Of a DNA stretch of 64,000 bases, positions 23,558 through 36,200 are shown piece after piece. Made by a program: the position numbers and the translations under genes. Location: assembly GCA_019916065.1 (NCBI GenBank), contig CM034241.1:1642562-1706561 (forward strand), in the 5' to 3' direction. Source of the stretch: Vitellaria paradoxa. Taxonomy: Eukaryota > Streptophyta > Magnoliopsida > Ericales > Sapotaceae. The notes beneath the pieces were generated by a model, which ran no database searches, was not told the DNA's origin, and saw only the letters and a program-made list of their open reading frames with translations. Every line of letters starts with the position of its first letter. The first letter of the stretch is position 1.

Positions 23558-26500
23558 CTACAAGGGCGCGTTGTGTATGTATCTCTTCTCATAAAATCCC
23601 GTTATTTGGTCAGAGACAGCCCACATGATAGCCTGGCCTGGCGGGATCCTCATAAGACGAGGCAGAAGTCCCTTCCAAAGGGCACGTAGCCCTTCCTCTT
23701 TATATATAGTTGCAATAGCGTGGACCATGCCTTTGTACTTCAACTCACCTCCAGATCGGCTCTGGGCCATCAACCTTGTTTTTACAACATCAAAAGGACC
23801 AGTGCACACTGGACCTGCTGTTCCTGCAAGAAATCCCGATATCATAGACTGCCACGGTTGGAGAACTTTCCCATCGCCCTCTTGCTTCTTCCACAAGATC
23901 CTGTCAAAAGCATTCTTAGCTGTAAACATAGCAGCCTGGTTTGTCCCATTTCGCATGACAGTTGGGGCAGCCCCCGCCCAGAGCCCAAAGAGGCCTTCTT
24001 CACGGATGATCATATGAGCACAGTGTACAGGGCCCTTGTACTTTAACAGCTCAGGACTCAGTCCTCTCTGCTGCTGCAATCTTATTTTCACCACCTGTAG
24101 AAATCAAAATCAACCAAAATCTTAAGTAATCCTAGTTTTATGGTCTCAAAATTTGAAGATTAGATGCAGAAGGGTTGTGAATGTGCCACAGATGCCACAT
24201 TGCAAATTGGAACTAATGTAAATGAAATGAAAGCTCCACGTAAGTCTTCATCAGAAGATTCAAAACACTAGTGCTATTTGAATGCCAATGCATCTATGCT
24301 ATTATAAATTGCAATGCGCTGTTATATAATGAGCTTTAAATGCACAACCTAAAATTTTTAGAATTTTGAAAATATGAAAAAAATTATGTGGCATCTCCAT
24401 CTTGCTTATTCCCCTTTCCCTACTCTCTTTCATCCCGATAAATATTTTCCTGGGCCCCACTTAAATTTGGAATTTTGAAAAGCTTACCCTTTTGGGGGGG
24501 GGGGGGAACTAGGAAATATACAAAACTGTGGTTCAATTATTTCACATGCAGGGACGCACCAAAAGTCAAGGATTGATGGAACTAAGGAGTTAATACAAAT
24601 AAATAAATAAAATGAGCTAATATATCTGGAGCAACCAAAGAGCATAAAAACTAGTGAGAATATGATGGTCTCACATAACATATGCAGCTGGAATGAAGAC
24701 TAAGACAAGTATTAAAAAAAAAAGAATGATAGAACATTAAATACTTTTAGATTTCCACCATTCATCTTACTAAATGGACAAAAATATTTTAAGTATATCA
24801 GTAGGTATATTTGCAGATGATATTGTTTTAGTAGATGAGACGAGAGAAGGAGTGAATGCTAAGCTAGAATTGTGGCGAGATACGTTAGAGACAAAAGGGT
24901 TTAGACTAAGCCGATGCAAAACGGAATATATGGAATGTAAGTTTAGTCAAAGTAGGATAACGAGTAGTATAGAAGTAAGTTTAGGCACACAAAAGATTGT
25001 AGAGAAAGATAAATTTAGGTATCTTGGATCTATGGTGCAACAAGATGGAAGGATTGATACTGATGTAAGTCACAGGATTCAAGCTGGATGGACCAAATGG
25101 ATGAGTGCTTTGGGAGTTTTGTGCGACCGAAAAATCCCCCTCAAGGTGAAATGAAAGTATTATAAGGTAGCGGTTCGACCAGCGCTGCTATATGGATCAG
25201 AGTGTTGGGCAGTAAAGCATAATCATGGTCAAAAGATGGCAGTTGCGGAGATGAGGATGCTACGGTGGATGTGCGGGATTACAAGGAAAGATAGGATTAG
25301 GAACGAGGAGATTAGGGGCAAAGTAGGAATAACACCGATTGAAGATAAAATAAGAGAAAACCGATTAAGATGGTTTGGCCATATTAGAAGGCGTCCAGTA
25401 GAGGCACCTGTTAGAAGGTGTGAAAGTATAGAGATTGTCAGGAGTAGGAGAGGTAGAGGAAGACCCAAGAGAAGTTGGAAAGAAACCATTAAACATGACC
25501 TAACCTACCTAGATTTATCGGAGGACATGCCCCTAAACAGATCTAATTGGCGTCGACAAATCCATATAGCCGACCCCACTTAGTGGGAAAAGGCTTGGTT
25601 TGGTTTAGTTTGGTTATATCAGTAGGTATATTTCAAGATGGTATTTGTTAAGTCATCAATTGTTCAAAAGCTTAAGTTGTTAGGAAATAAGCCCAACAAT
25701 ATATATCAAGTTACTTCAACACTCCCCTCTTACTTGTAATCCCGACTCACATGTGGAATTTAGACAAACAACTAAATCAAACAAAGTACACCAATACAAA
25801 TTGACTAAAATGCACAAGAACAAATAAGGAATAAATACTAATAACAAGTCTTGAACCAAGGACCTCCACTCTAATACCATTTAAATCACCAGTTGTCTCA
25901 AAAACTTAAATTGTTAGTAAATTGGCCCAACATTGTGCATCAAGTTACAACATTGTATATCAAGTTATATCAACAGTACCAAAAAAATTAAAATTTTTAA
26001 CTCAACACTATTAGCAAAAAAATTTGTTAGTTTCGAATTGTCATTAGAAAGGGTTCAAAAGCATACCCGAATTAGTTACCAAAGGTAAATGTTACACCAC
26101 AAACTTGCCTAAAAAGTGGAGGTCCTGATTCCAAATCGTACCCATTAAGCCCTCCTCAAACCCATGTACTTAGAAATCCGTTAAATATTTATATTCTGCA
26201 AATTTCTTATGACAGCATCAGCACCATAACTCCCACCATATTTACTCTATTTGTCCTTCACTATACAAGGCCCAAATAGTACATTTTGGTTCTCACGTAC
26301 CTTGCTATGAAACCACTATTATGGTTTTGGGGAAAGTACAACACTGTGCAACTGAAAATTAAACATGCAAGACAATGTGTACGTGTGTGCTTCTCCATAA
26401 AATGGAAACATGAAAGATTCGCACAAGATAAAAAAATAAGGTATTCTTAGAAATATTAATTTATGTATTACAGTACTATTTGTTTAATTATTTGTTTGAA

Positions 26501-28291
26501 ATATTTGGAAATGTGAGAAAAATAGATGAGAACATTATGTTTTTAAGACAAAAAATACAGATTAGTACAAACAATGAAATTTACAGAAAAGTATTAACCA
26601 AGTGGAACGATATTTCTTCCAATATTTAGAAACACAAAAAGCTCACAACGGTTATCATGTTTGATCCAAAGAGATGCCCAGAAACCTCCTCTCATGAAAT
26701 CACAACAATGGGGTTCAGCAAGACCTGTATTAGATGGACTCGACCTTTCACCAACCAAAAAAAACTGTCCCGACATTGTACGGTATGGATAAATATAAAG
26801 CTTGAGCTTCCAATTAAAGACCCCTAGGTCAGTCATGATATGGAGAAGAACTATCAACTTCATCTGAGAAAAATAAGGGGCTTCCACATAACCCACAGCT
26901 TGTTGCATGACTGTTATTTCTCTCTTTCTATCTTACTAAAACATTTTTACTTTATTTATTATTTTTTTTGGGGGGGGGTCATAAGAGTGCCCACATTTTA
27001 ATAGAATGAGGACTACCAGAAAACAGACTTCCATTGTCAACTACAGTAGAAATTAAACCCCACAGCTTCCAATTTAAATGCAATAACTTTTTAAGGGATG
27101 AAAAAAGGTGTATGTCCATACTGTCACAGAAAGTCAGAGACCCAAAGCCCACTCATGTATTTTTCCCCTGCTAATGCTTTAGCCTATTTAAAATTCTAAA
27201 AATTGGTTATACAATTTTAAGCATCCTGTCAGAGATCATAGACCATGAATTCAAAACGCAAAATCTCAAACAAAACATTCATTACCTCAATGTCCTAATC
27301 CAATGCCTCTCCTAGATGTTAGGCTGCATTTTTATTTTTTAAAAATAAAGAATTGTTTGCATTGAGCAAACTCTTTCTACCACCAGTTTTAGCTCTCAAG
27401 TCTCAACTTTTATGAGGGCATTATCAAGTAATAGAATAGCAATGGAAATTGAAGGTAGAACTGGAAGGAAACTATTCTTTTCATGAAGTCAACCCAAGTA
27501 AACTTTAAAAATAAGATTTGCGTTGTAGTAACAATTTTATTTGGTGCTGGTTTCTTCTAGTATTCTAACAATTCAAACAAAACGTTATTATAATTTATAA
27601 CCAAACCGGGAACCAATCAAATTCATGGAACTACAAATTTATCAACACTAATGCCAACACGAATGCCCATGTACCAAATGATTAACCTCAAATGACTTGA
27701 TAATAACCATACCTACCAGAAAAATTTTAGGAGAAAAAAATCAATTTTTATAATCCAAGGTCTAATTGACCAAATGGAACACAACCACAATCAGTCATAA
27801 CAACAAAATCTCAACTACTTTGGCTTTGAACTTCAGATTCATCAACGGTATTGCCCACCAACAGCCTCTAATGGCAAATGACTAACCTCAAACGGCGTGA
27901 CGATGATAAGAGCTTCGACCACGCCGGCTCCGAACCCAGCTAGGAGCCTCCCTCGGTTGCTGAGATTCCCTGTCTTCGAGTCCTTGAACGCGGTCTGAAA
28001 CACCGCATTCGACCCCATCCGAAGTGCATACTTCAAAGTCAAGTGGGTCGCGAAAGGAGTCAAACCCTTCCACAGGGCACGCACGCCCTCCGTGCGTGAC
28101 ACGGTGGCGCCGCAGTGGATAATACCCTTGTAGGTGCCGGACCGGTCGAGTTGTAGGCGGGTCTTGATAACGTCGATTGGCTGTAAACAGCAGGCCTCAA
28201 CTATCCCTCCGATCGAGCCTGAGATGGCTTTCATGTACGGTGGAATTGACTTCATTTGGTGCCGCTTCGGCTTCTCAGTTTGCTCCGCCAT
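23558..28291 (-). CDS. SFC1: Mitochondrial succinate/fumarate carrier (SFC1-like)
   Basis: Member of the mitochondrial carrier family, inner-membrane exchanger of succinate for fumarate, linking glyoxylate-cycle succinate to mitochondria. Exon 1 is 28291-27887 (135 codons) and exon 2 is 24094-23558, joined GT-AG in phase 0 to 313 residues. All three carrier repeats are present, with signatures PIDVIKTRL (from residue 38), PFEVVKIRL (from 133, split by the intron) and PFDVVKTRL (from 235), each followed by a WKG/WAG-type motif (ALWKGL, GLWAGA, ALWKGL). The short charged N-terminus [14 protein letters not shown] precedes helix 1. The 3.8-kb intron contains a truncated LINE and a miniature LTR element. 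Substrate assignment rests on overall resemblance to plant SFC1. Confidence 0.93.
24813..25614 (+). mobile_element. 5'-truncated LINE (RTE-like) in SFC1 intron
   Basis: An 802-bp insertion flanked by the exact 19-bp duplication tatatcagtaggtatattt (24794-24812 and 25615-25633). The coding part begins at the reverse transcriptase active site (ADDIVLVDE; the F of FADD comes from the target), passes through [10 protein letters not shown], is interrupted by a TGA near 25,152, and continues with [31 protein letters not shown] to ADPT. It ends in a GGCTTGGTTTGGTTTAGTTT tail rather than poly(A). Coding similarity and tail suggest the RTE clade. It is antisense to the host gene and dead on arrival because of 5' truncation. 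Confidence 0.93.
25646..25975 (-). mobile_element. Miniature LTR element (TRIM-like) in SFC1 intron
   Basis: Read on the minus strand, two diverged terminal repeats start TGTTGA(T/A)...AACTTGAT: 25975-25881 (5') and 25721-25646 (3', ending TTAACA). Just inside the 5' repeat lies TGGTATTAGAGT (25879-25868), close to the initiator-Met primer site. Just before the 3' repeat is a purine tract AAGAGGGGAG. The interior is about 160 bp with no coding capacity. No clear 5-bp target duplication is seen (gtatt versus gtacc). Confidence 0.7.
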
Positions 28292-30271
28292 TGATCTGCT
28301 ATGGGTTTCAACAAAGACGAAGAAGAAGGAGAAACGGCGCCGTCTAGGTTCTGATTCTCCTTCTTCTGCCTCTGTTGAAAAGGGAAGGAGAGCACTGAGC
28401 TCTCTTGATCTCAAAAAATGGAAGCTGGACCGGAGCCGGAGGTGTCGAATTGCGAATCGTCTTCGAGGGGTGGGCTTGTCTGCTCACCGAACTTTGCGGC
28501 TCAATACACCTGGGCAAAATTTACGAACGTGGCTAATTGCTGCAGCGTACACGGAAAGTGGGGTCATAAAAGACGTTTGAACTCGTAAAAAACTAAGATA
28601 ATTTAGGTTAACTTGTGAATTCGTAATTGGTACGGTGAAATAAAAAATAAATAATTTTTAAAAATTTTTAAAATTTTTCATCATTTGTCAATGTATCAAA
28701 CGTATCTGTAGTTACATATTCGGAGTGCCAAAAGTTAACAAATTTTAGGTGGAGTTTGGGGGAAAAAAATGTTAGGTGGGATTTGATTTTGCTTTTTTAT
28801 TTTTTATTTTTATTTTTATTTTCTTTTTTTAAGTATTTTATGTTTTAAAAATCTTAAAATAAAAAAAATAGAAAAAATATTTTTTATTTTCTGTTTTTAT
28901 GCTTTATGTCAAAATAAATGTATTTTCTATTTTTCGTATTTTGATATTTTCTTTATTTTAGATTAAAAATGTTTAAAATGACTTTTTGTCATTTTATCTT
29001 TTATATATAAACTCATTTTTTTATTTTTTAAAATATATTTCGAAAACACAAATAACTAAATGCGTTTTTAACTGTTTTCTTCACTTTTAAAAATATAAAA
29101 TGAAAAATGAACACAAAATAGATACATCAAATGACACTTTTTCCTTTTTTTTTTTTTTTTTTGTGCGCGTGTATGTTTGGTAAGGGAAAAAAAGTTATTT
29201 TTTTTGTTAGTTAACTTTTAACTTTTTATTAATTTGATATTTTTGCTTTTATAGTTTCAAATAAACTATAAATGTAAGAGAATAAATATAGTCATTTTAA
29301 AAAAGTCAAAAAGCTAAATAGCTCATCTTAGTTGCCAAACGTAACCTTATTTTACTGATTGTTTGGTGAATTTTTCATAACGATGCCAAAGTTCAAGAAA
29401 TTTGAAGAAAACAGAGAGGAAGAGAAAATTGATAAAAATTAAAAAAAAAAAAATTTGGTAAAATTTAAAAATTTTTGATATAGAGAAAATTGAAAAAAAA
29501 TTTTTAACACACTAAACGGACACTAATAATCAAAATCGACATATTTCTAAATCAAATTGGAATTTAGGCTTTGCTTGGTTTATAGAACACTAGTTTTTTT
29601 CGTTCCATATTAATAAGCCTTTCAATATTTGAAGAGAGAAAGGGTTAGAAAATTTGACGTGAAATGCAGGTGATAAGAGAATATGTAAAATAGAAAAATA
29701 CCGTTTTCTAACCGTATTAAAAAAAAAAAAAAAATTACCAAGAGAAGCTGAGGTGGAAGCTCGCCATGAGGTAAGCTCTAAAAGCTCATTTTAGAAGGGA
29801 AGCCCTATTTCTTTCAAGACTTTGACATTCGGACAAGAACTAGATAACATGATCATGGTCTTTCAGTTCCTAATTGGAAGAGAACAATTCTCAAGGAAAA
29901 TACAGACCCAAAGTGGGCACTTTACAATCAATCACTCTGGTCTACAATATCATAGGCTAATTGAAACAGATAATACCCACAAAAGGAGAATACACAGAAG
30001 ACCCACCGATGAGCATTATATCAACAGTCACTGTGGCATGGTTGAACACTCGAGCAACCAAAACAAACGAGTCGAGGTGACGACCAGCCTGGGGGTTGAA
30101 CTTGTGATGTGAGCAAATTAAATGGAGAAAAACCTCACACAACATTCAAACTGTTTGGCAGATTTTGCATATCCTACAAGCAGCACCAAGTGCCCACCAC
30201 CACTGACTACCGCTGTGATTTTCCCTTCTTATTTTGTCCATTTTTGGCTTCAGATCATTAATCTATGATGA
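28292..30271. other. Intergenic region between SFC1 and chlorophyll synthase
   Basis: The first about 270 bp should hold the SFC1 promoter and 5' UTR. The remainder is AT-rich with long A/T runs and a MITE near 29,171-29,347. From about 30,000 the 3' UTR of the chlorophyll synthase gene is expected. No further gene is seen. Confidence 0.6.
29171..29347. mobile_element. MITE, family D copy
   Basis: About 177 bp with ends GTATGTTTGGTAA and, reversed, TTACGTTTGGCAA. The interior (TTTTAACTTTTTATTAATTT, then TCATTTTAAAAAAGTCAAAA) matches the copy at 48128-48331. The target duplication is unclear here. Confidence 0.65.
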
Positions 30272-33200
30272 TCAATGGCTAGTTGCTAAAGCGGTGACCA
30301 AGAGGCCAAGTATAAGGAATGGCTGGGCACTAGCCTGTAATTAAAGATCAAATTAGTTCAAAACATCAATTCCTTCATTAAAGATTGATGACAACTATTC
30401 TCTGCCTATAAAGTACATACACTTCGAAATGAGTATTATATCCGTATTAGATACACATACTCCTTAAACACACAAAAATTAAGTGTTAGACATGCCACGT
30501 GGCGTATCCAATTATTTGTTCTTTTTTGTTTGTTGAAATATGTGACTAAAACAAACTAAATTTGAGTACCATAATCCCTAAATCATAAAATCTAATATTT
30601 CTAATTTGGTTTTGCTATAAATATTGAATTACGCATTGAATTAGCATTTTAGTTTCCTTATATATTATATTTGCATGTATAATTAATAAAAATATATAAA
30701 ATAATATTTTTCTGGCAAATCCCCACCATGTCTATATCTTCATTTTTCAAAATCGCCATATGTGTCCGCACTCATATCGTGACTGTATCTCATAACTATG
30801 TCCATGATTTTTAGCTCTTTACAATCCAATTTATATGCTTAGAATCAAGAATACTAAATATTGGAAAAATGAGTCTGAAATACCTGATATTTGACATCAT
30901 ACTTGACTGGGTCTTTGAGGAAGTATTTGAACTGCACACGCACAGATGACATAAGAAATTGCAGAAGCCTTCAACTCCAAATTAGGCTGAGTTTAATATC
31001 TTTGGTAGCCAGCATTAACTTCCAACATATGAAATGAATTAGTTTATTATAAAACAGAACCAAAGATAGACTGGTCTGCAGTAGTGGCTTTATTTTGACA
31101 ACAATGTTTGAACAATTTATGAGTTTCAAGAGAATGAAATACCAATTCCCCTTAATTTTGCAGTTCTGGCAAATTCAAGAAAAAAGCAGGCGAGATTTTG
31201 CGCATTCAACTTAAAAAGTACCACTATGAAGTCAGTATGAAGCCTGATACAAGTCATCTAGGCATCTGGTTTTTTGTCATGATAAAGGGTAGAGCCATAT
31301 ATGCTATCTGAATTATTTATCATACTTGCAGTGACTCATTAAAACAAGGGATCAGAATTATTTTTCATAATTGCAGTGACTAAGACAAAGGAGAGATACT
31401 CTATCCCCTAAATCATTGAGTAACTTCTGCTAATTCCATGGCAGCATCCCAATTAACAGTTGAATGATAATTTAATGGGTGCATAGGCATTTACTTATTA
31501 GCACCACTTTGTGAACACCATCCAATAGAACTAACAGTTGAGTGCTTTTGCAAGATGATCAGGACTCTGAAAAAATGTGCCAGGGTTATTTGAAGACAAA
31601 ATCTTTGTCAAGTTTTTGAGCTGAGATTTGTAAGTGCTTAGTGAGCCTTGCAAATTAACCATCTCCTAAGGAATGCCTTCTCGAGCTATAAATTAATGCA
31701 CTAATCGTAAGCGATGACATGGTAAGTTCTTCAGATATGTTGTTTACCTGGAAATAGACTTGTGGAAGTATTAAACCAAGAAGGGCTAGGGCACAATACG
31801 GTTTACCTGCCCCTAGAAGATAACCTGCAATAAGAAAGGTTTATCATAATGAGCTAATTCACAAATAAGTAGTGAACCATATCCTACACTTTCTGATGAG
31901 AACCACAAAAAAGAACTGTGAGATTTTCAAATGGGGGAGGGGGTGGACTGGGGAGTGTGGTTCTCTGTTTCTAGATTAAGTGGCATTCGCATCCAGTCCC
32001 TTTCACCCTTCATATCAAGTGTCCAAGTCCTTTTTTTGTCCTCAACCAGCGACTCCTTCCTCTCCCCCTCCCTCCCCCAACAAAAGAATGTGCATATACG
32101 TGTGTATGTTATAATTGTTCCTTTATGACGTTAAAAAGGTCCTGTCTCCCATCCAGCACTGACTGGAAATGAAAGATATTGGTTGTAGAAGGAGTTTGTT
32201 GGATTCACCTCTTCCACCATTAGTTCAATTTGATTCCTCAACTTCCCTCTTTAACCATCAGCGAAACATCTTGGGACACTTGCACTTTTGGACCTCAAAT
32301 TGTCTGCTCAAATCCATCAATCCAAAATGAACCCAGTCATCAACTTGCTTGCCGACTTCTAATTATGAGTGATATAACAGAGAGTTCCCTTTGAGATTGT
32401 AAAAAGACGCCAATCTCATTAATCTATAAGTTTGCATGCACATGGTTTTGAGTTTAATCTGATATCAATAACTCAATATCCATAAAAGTTCTAGCACCAA
32501 CTGAAAGTAACTATAATAATAATAGTAAATAACAACAATTTTACAAAATAGTCAAATAATGAAATTAGCCTACCAGCAACAGATATTTGAGTAATGTCAA
32601 TAGCGCCAACACAAATCCATTTAGCAGTCTCAGAACCAAAGGCCACAGGAATTGACTGGTCAGACAGCATTTTCATAAACATTAATTTAGTTACAAAAAT
32701 CAAAAGATTCACAAATAAATAATAACAATAATTACATGAGAGAAATGTATTAAACCTGAAGTCCTAGTGCTTTGTCTCCTTCCACACTTTTAAAGTCATT
32801 AACAATGGCAATACCCAGCTAAAACATCAAATAACAATGTTAATAATTAGTATAAACTGGTCCATGTCACGTCAAATCTATGAATAATGAGTAGGAGCTT
32901 CTGTAAAATACATACCCCAGCTATGCTGTACAACAGTGTGAGGACAATTATGTCAGGTGAAAGGGTTCCAAACAAAGCTTGGCCAGCCCACCTGTAGTCA
33001 CAAATTTGAAGTACAACATGTCATGCAATTGAAGCAAGAACCATATTTGACCTTCATGCACTCAATAGAATGTCCTAACACCCCCCCCCCAAAAAAAAAG
33101 AAAGCCATGACAACCTTTCTCAGGCCACAGGATGTGTATGACAGACACATACTGATGCTTACAGGACACAATCCAGTGCAGAGGCATTGAACTGAACCCA

Positions 33201-36200
33201 CCCCATCTAAATTTTCATACAGAATATTTACAAACACATTGATGAGCAAGACCATAACGTTTACCCAATCTGTAAAATATAACCTTAATTCAAGCTAAGT
33301 CGGTACAAAGATTTTTCCACTACAATTTCTGTTGACATACAAAAAGTAAACTCTTTTCAGCACTGAAAATTGCAGAAAATAATTGAAGTTAGTTTGTCCA
33401 AATGTTGGAAGAAGTTAAGTCATTCATAAGCATATTGTTTCTTTTATCCTTTCCAACCCAACCTTGGCACCTACTACCTAGATCTATCTACAACATATTT
33501 CACCAAGGACAGTTGAATGTCTTATATCATACCATGGCAAACTAATATAGCTTGCTCCTAGAGCAAAATTTCCAATCCATCCGTTCTGTTTGAGCTGCAA
33601 TAATGTGAGGTTATGTTTAGTATTCAATCAAATTCCCTTCTTCAACATTAAAGATACGAGAACCTATTAAAATGAAATCGATGTAGGGATTACCTTTAAA
33701 GGTGGAGCTGAGTAAATGTAAGATAGCAAGGATCCTCCAATAGCAAGATAAAATATTACAGGGGAGTCATGCCCTGCCTATAAAGGACAAGTATTTAGGG
33801 ACTAACAAACACTTTATCAGGAGAAAAATGGGCCACGAATTAAGAATACCTACCCATACATCCAATAAACCAGCCAACCCAAGGCCTCCTAAAAGCAGAA
33901 CCCAGATTTGGGTAATCACCTGAGGGAAAGAATTTAAAAGGAAATTAAAAAATAGATTAATTAACATAAATGGAGTGAATTTTGTTCATATGCATTTGAA
34001 AAAACAGAACAATTACATTGCATACCTCATTCTCTGATATTGCCCCTGAAGGAATAGGGCGATAAGGTTCATTAATAGAATCTATCTCTCTATCGTACCA
34101 ATCATTGAGTGTCTAGAAAGGTAAAAGCACATAAATTTTAGATATTTTGAAGTTCAAAGCAGTCGTGCTAGTGGGAATAAGCACCAACTTTACATTCACA
34201 GGACACATACCTGTGTATAGCCAGTAAGACACGGCCCAGACATCATCATGCAAACAATTGATTTGGCAACATCTTCCAAACTCCAATGGAAGTTTCCTGC
34301 AATGTAAGAAAAACTTGTCAGAAGTGAACAAAAGTAAAAGAGAGCTTTTTGGAAGTTCAATGTTTCTTTAAGACAAATCTATTAAGAAGCCATCTATTAA
34401 GCTCCCTGATAAGTTCACTCATGAGAGTTTTTATACGGTAAAAATGTTTAGATGTCCCCATTTGTAGAAGTAAAAAAGACTCCCATATAAATACTTTGAG
34501 TGACTTAAAATGGTTGTACAGAAATACTTAACAAAAATGGCTGCAATTAAGAAGTCCAGCCTAAGAGAATAGATATTAAAAACAAAACAAAAAATGCATT
34601 AAGACAATCAGAAGTCCTATTTATACCAGATGAATGGTGTGAGAGAGTCTTGAAATGCACTCCGGCATAAGTTTTATTTGATTTTCTATAAGGTCAACGT
34701 AAAAAAAGTATAACTTTGTCAGAGTTGTATTGTGTCAATTCAAAGAGGATTACCAGAAGCAGCAGCTCCACAAACCACTCCCCAAACCAATGGTGGCCAA
34801 GTAACAGGCTTTGTAAGTTGAACACGAATTTTCCATTTATCCTGCAGAAGACAATAAAATTAAAATGATTTAATGAACCTTTATAATGTAATATGCATAA
34901 CAAAGAGCTCTCCATCACTTCTTTTTTATTCTTTTTCATTTCTTATTTTTTCTATTGGGAGGGCAAGAGACAGGGAAGCATAATCTATACGAGTATAGAA
35001 TAATTATTCTTATCTTAGAAGATGTGTCTCATAATGCTTATTCAAAAATTATTAGAAGTTACCTCTCAGAAGGCTATATCAATCATAAAGATGTACATTA
35101 TGTACAAGTTAGGCAGCATTGTCATCGATCTCAAAAGAAAATTTTAATGAAAATGAATTTTAATTATTGTTGTGTTCGAGTCTAGAGTTGTCCAATGGAA
35201 AAAGACTATTGTTTTCTCCAAATCATGTATAGTTAACCGACTCTAGTAAAGTTAAATGGCTCTGAATCATGCATCCTCAACCTGAAGTAGCTTCAACCAA
35301 TACCCAATATGAACTAGTATCTGATCACAAGTATGCATTTCTCTCTGATCTTACAAAAGTTCTCAATCTCACCCAATAACAGTCTTGCAAACTGTAGTCA
35401 AGTAGCCCTTCAAAGCTAATTCATATCAAAACCCTTCCTGCTCTGTCTTCCACGAAGATACAGACACTGAAGGATCAAAGGCAAGTATTCTCAGCAGCCT
35501 TTCTAGAAATTAAACCCAAGAAATTTTTCCCTGTCATAACTCTTCAAAATAGATGTTTTCCCTTCAAGTTATACACTAACAAATCAATGTGAGACTAAAT
35601 TGTTGATTTCAACCAACTTCATGCCTAGTCTTTCAGAAACCTCTATGTATTGGCTAGCACCTAATTAATTCCTAAATCCACCCACCCATTCATTTCATCT
35701 TCTGCACAAATTACTAGTCTTGAGCTAACTACTACTATTCCATATAGGGAAATTGGAATCAAGTATTGTATTAATGGATGAGTCTGATACCTAACCAGTG
35801 CAAATGCCCCACTTCTCGGATACTTGTGCACACAAAAGAGGCATGCACACAAATATGTTCATCACTTTTTTTTACTTGATGCCAGACTTTAGGAACACAT
35901 TTGTTAGAAATAAAAAAGGAAGATAGAGAAGAAAGATTATATGCTCTATACATTGAATTGTTGAAGAAGCCTAACTCACCTTGAAAACTGGATTACAACG
36001 TGAGGGTTACCCAAGACTTCTATATGAAGAGTAAAGCCGTGATACTAGCTGAAGTGGGACCTGAGATTTCGCTTACAGCCCCCCTCATGTAAAGAGTGAA
36101 GTGATACGAGATGAAGCTCAACGATGAGCGGGCCCCAGTGAGAAGCCCAAATGCGAAGTGAGAAACCCAATGAAAAGAGGCTCTAGTGCCATGTTAGAAT

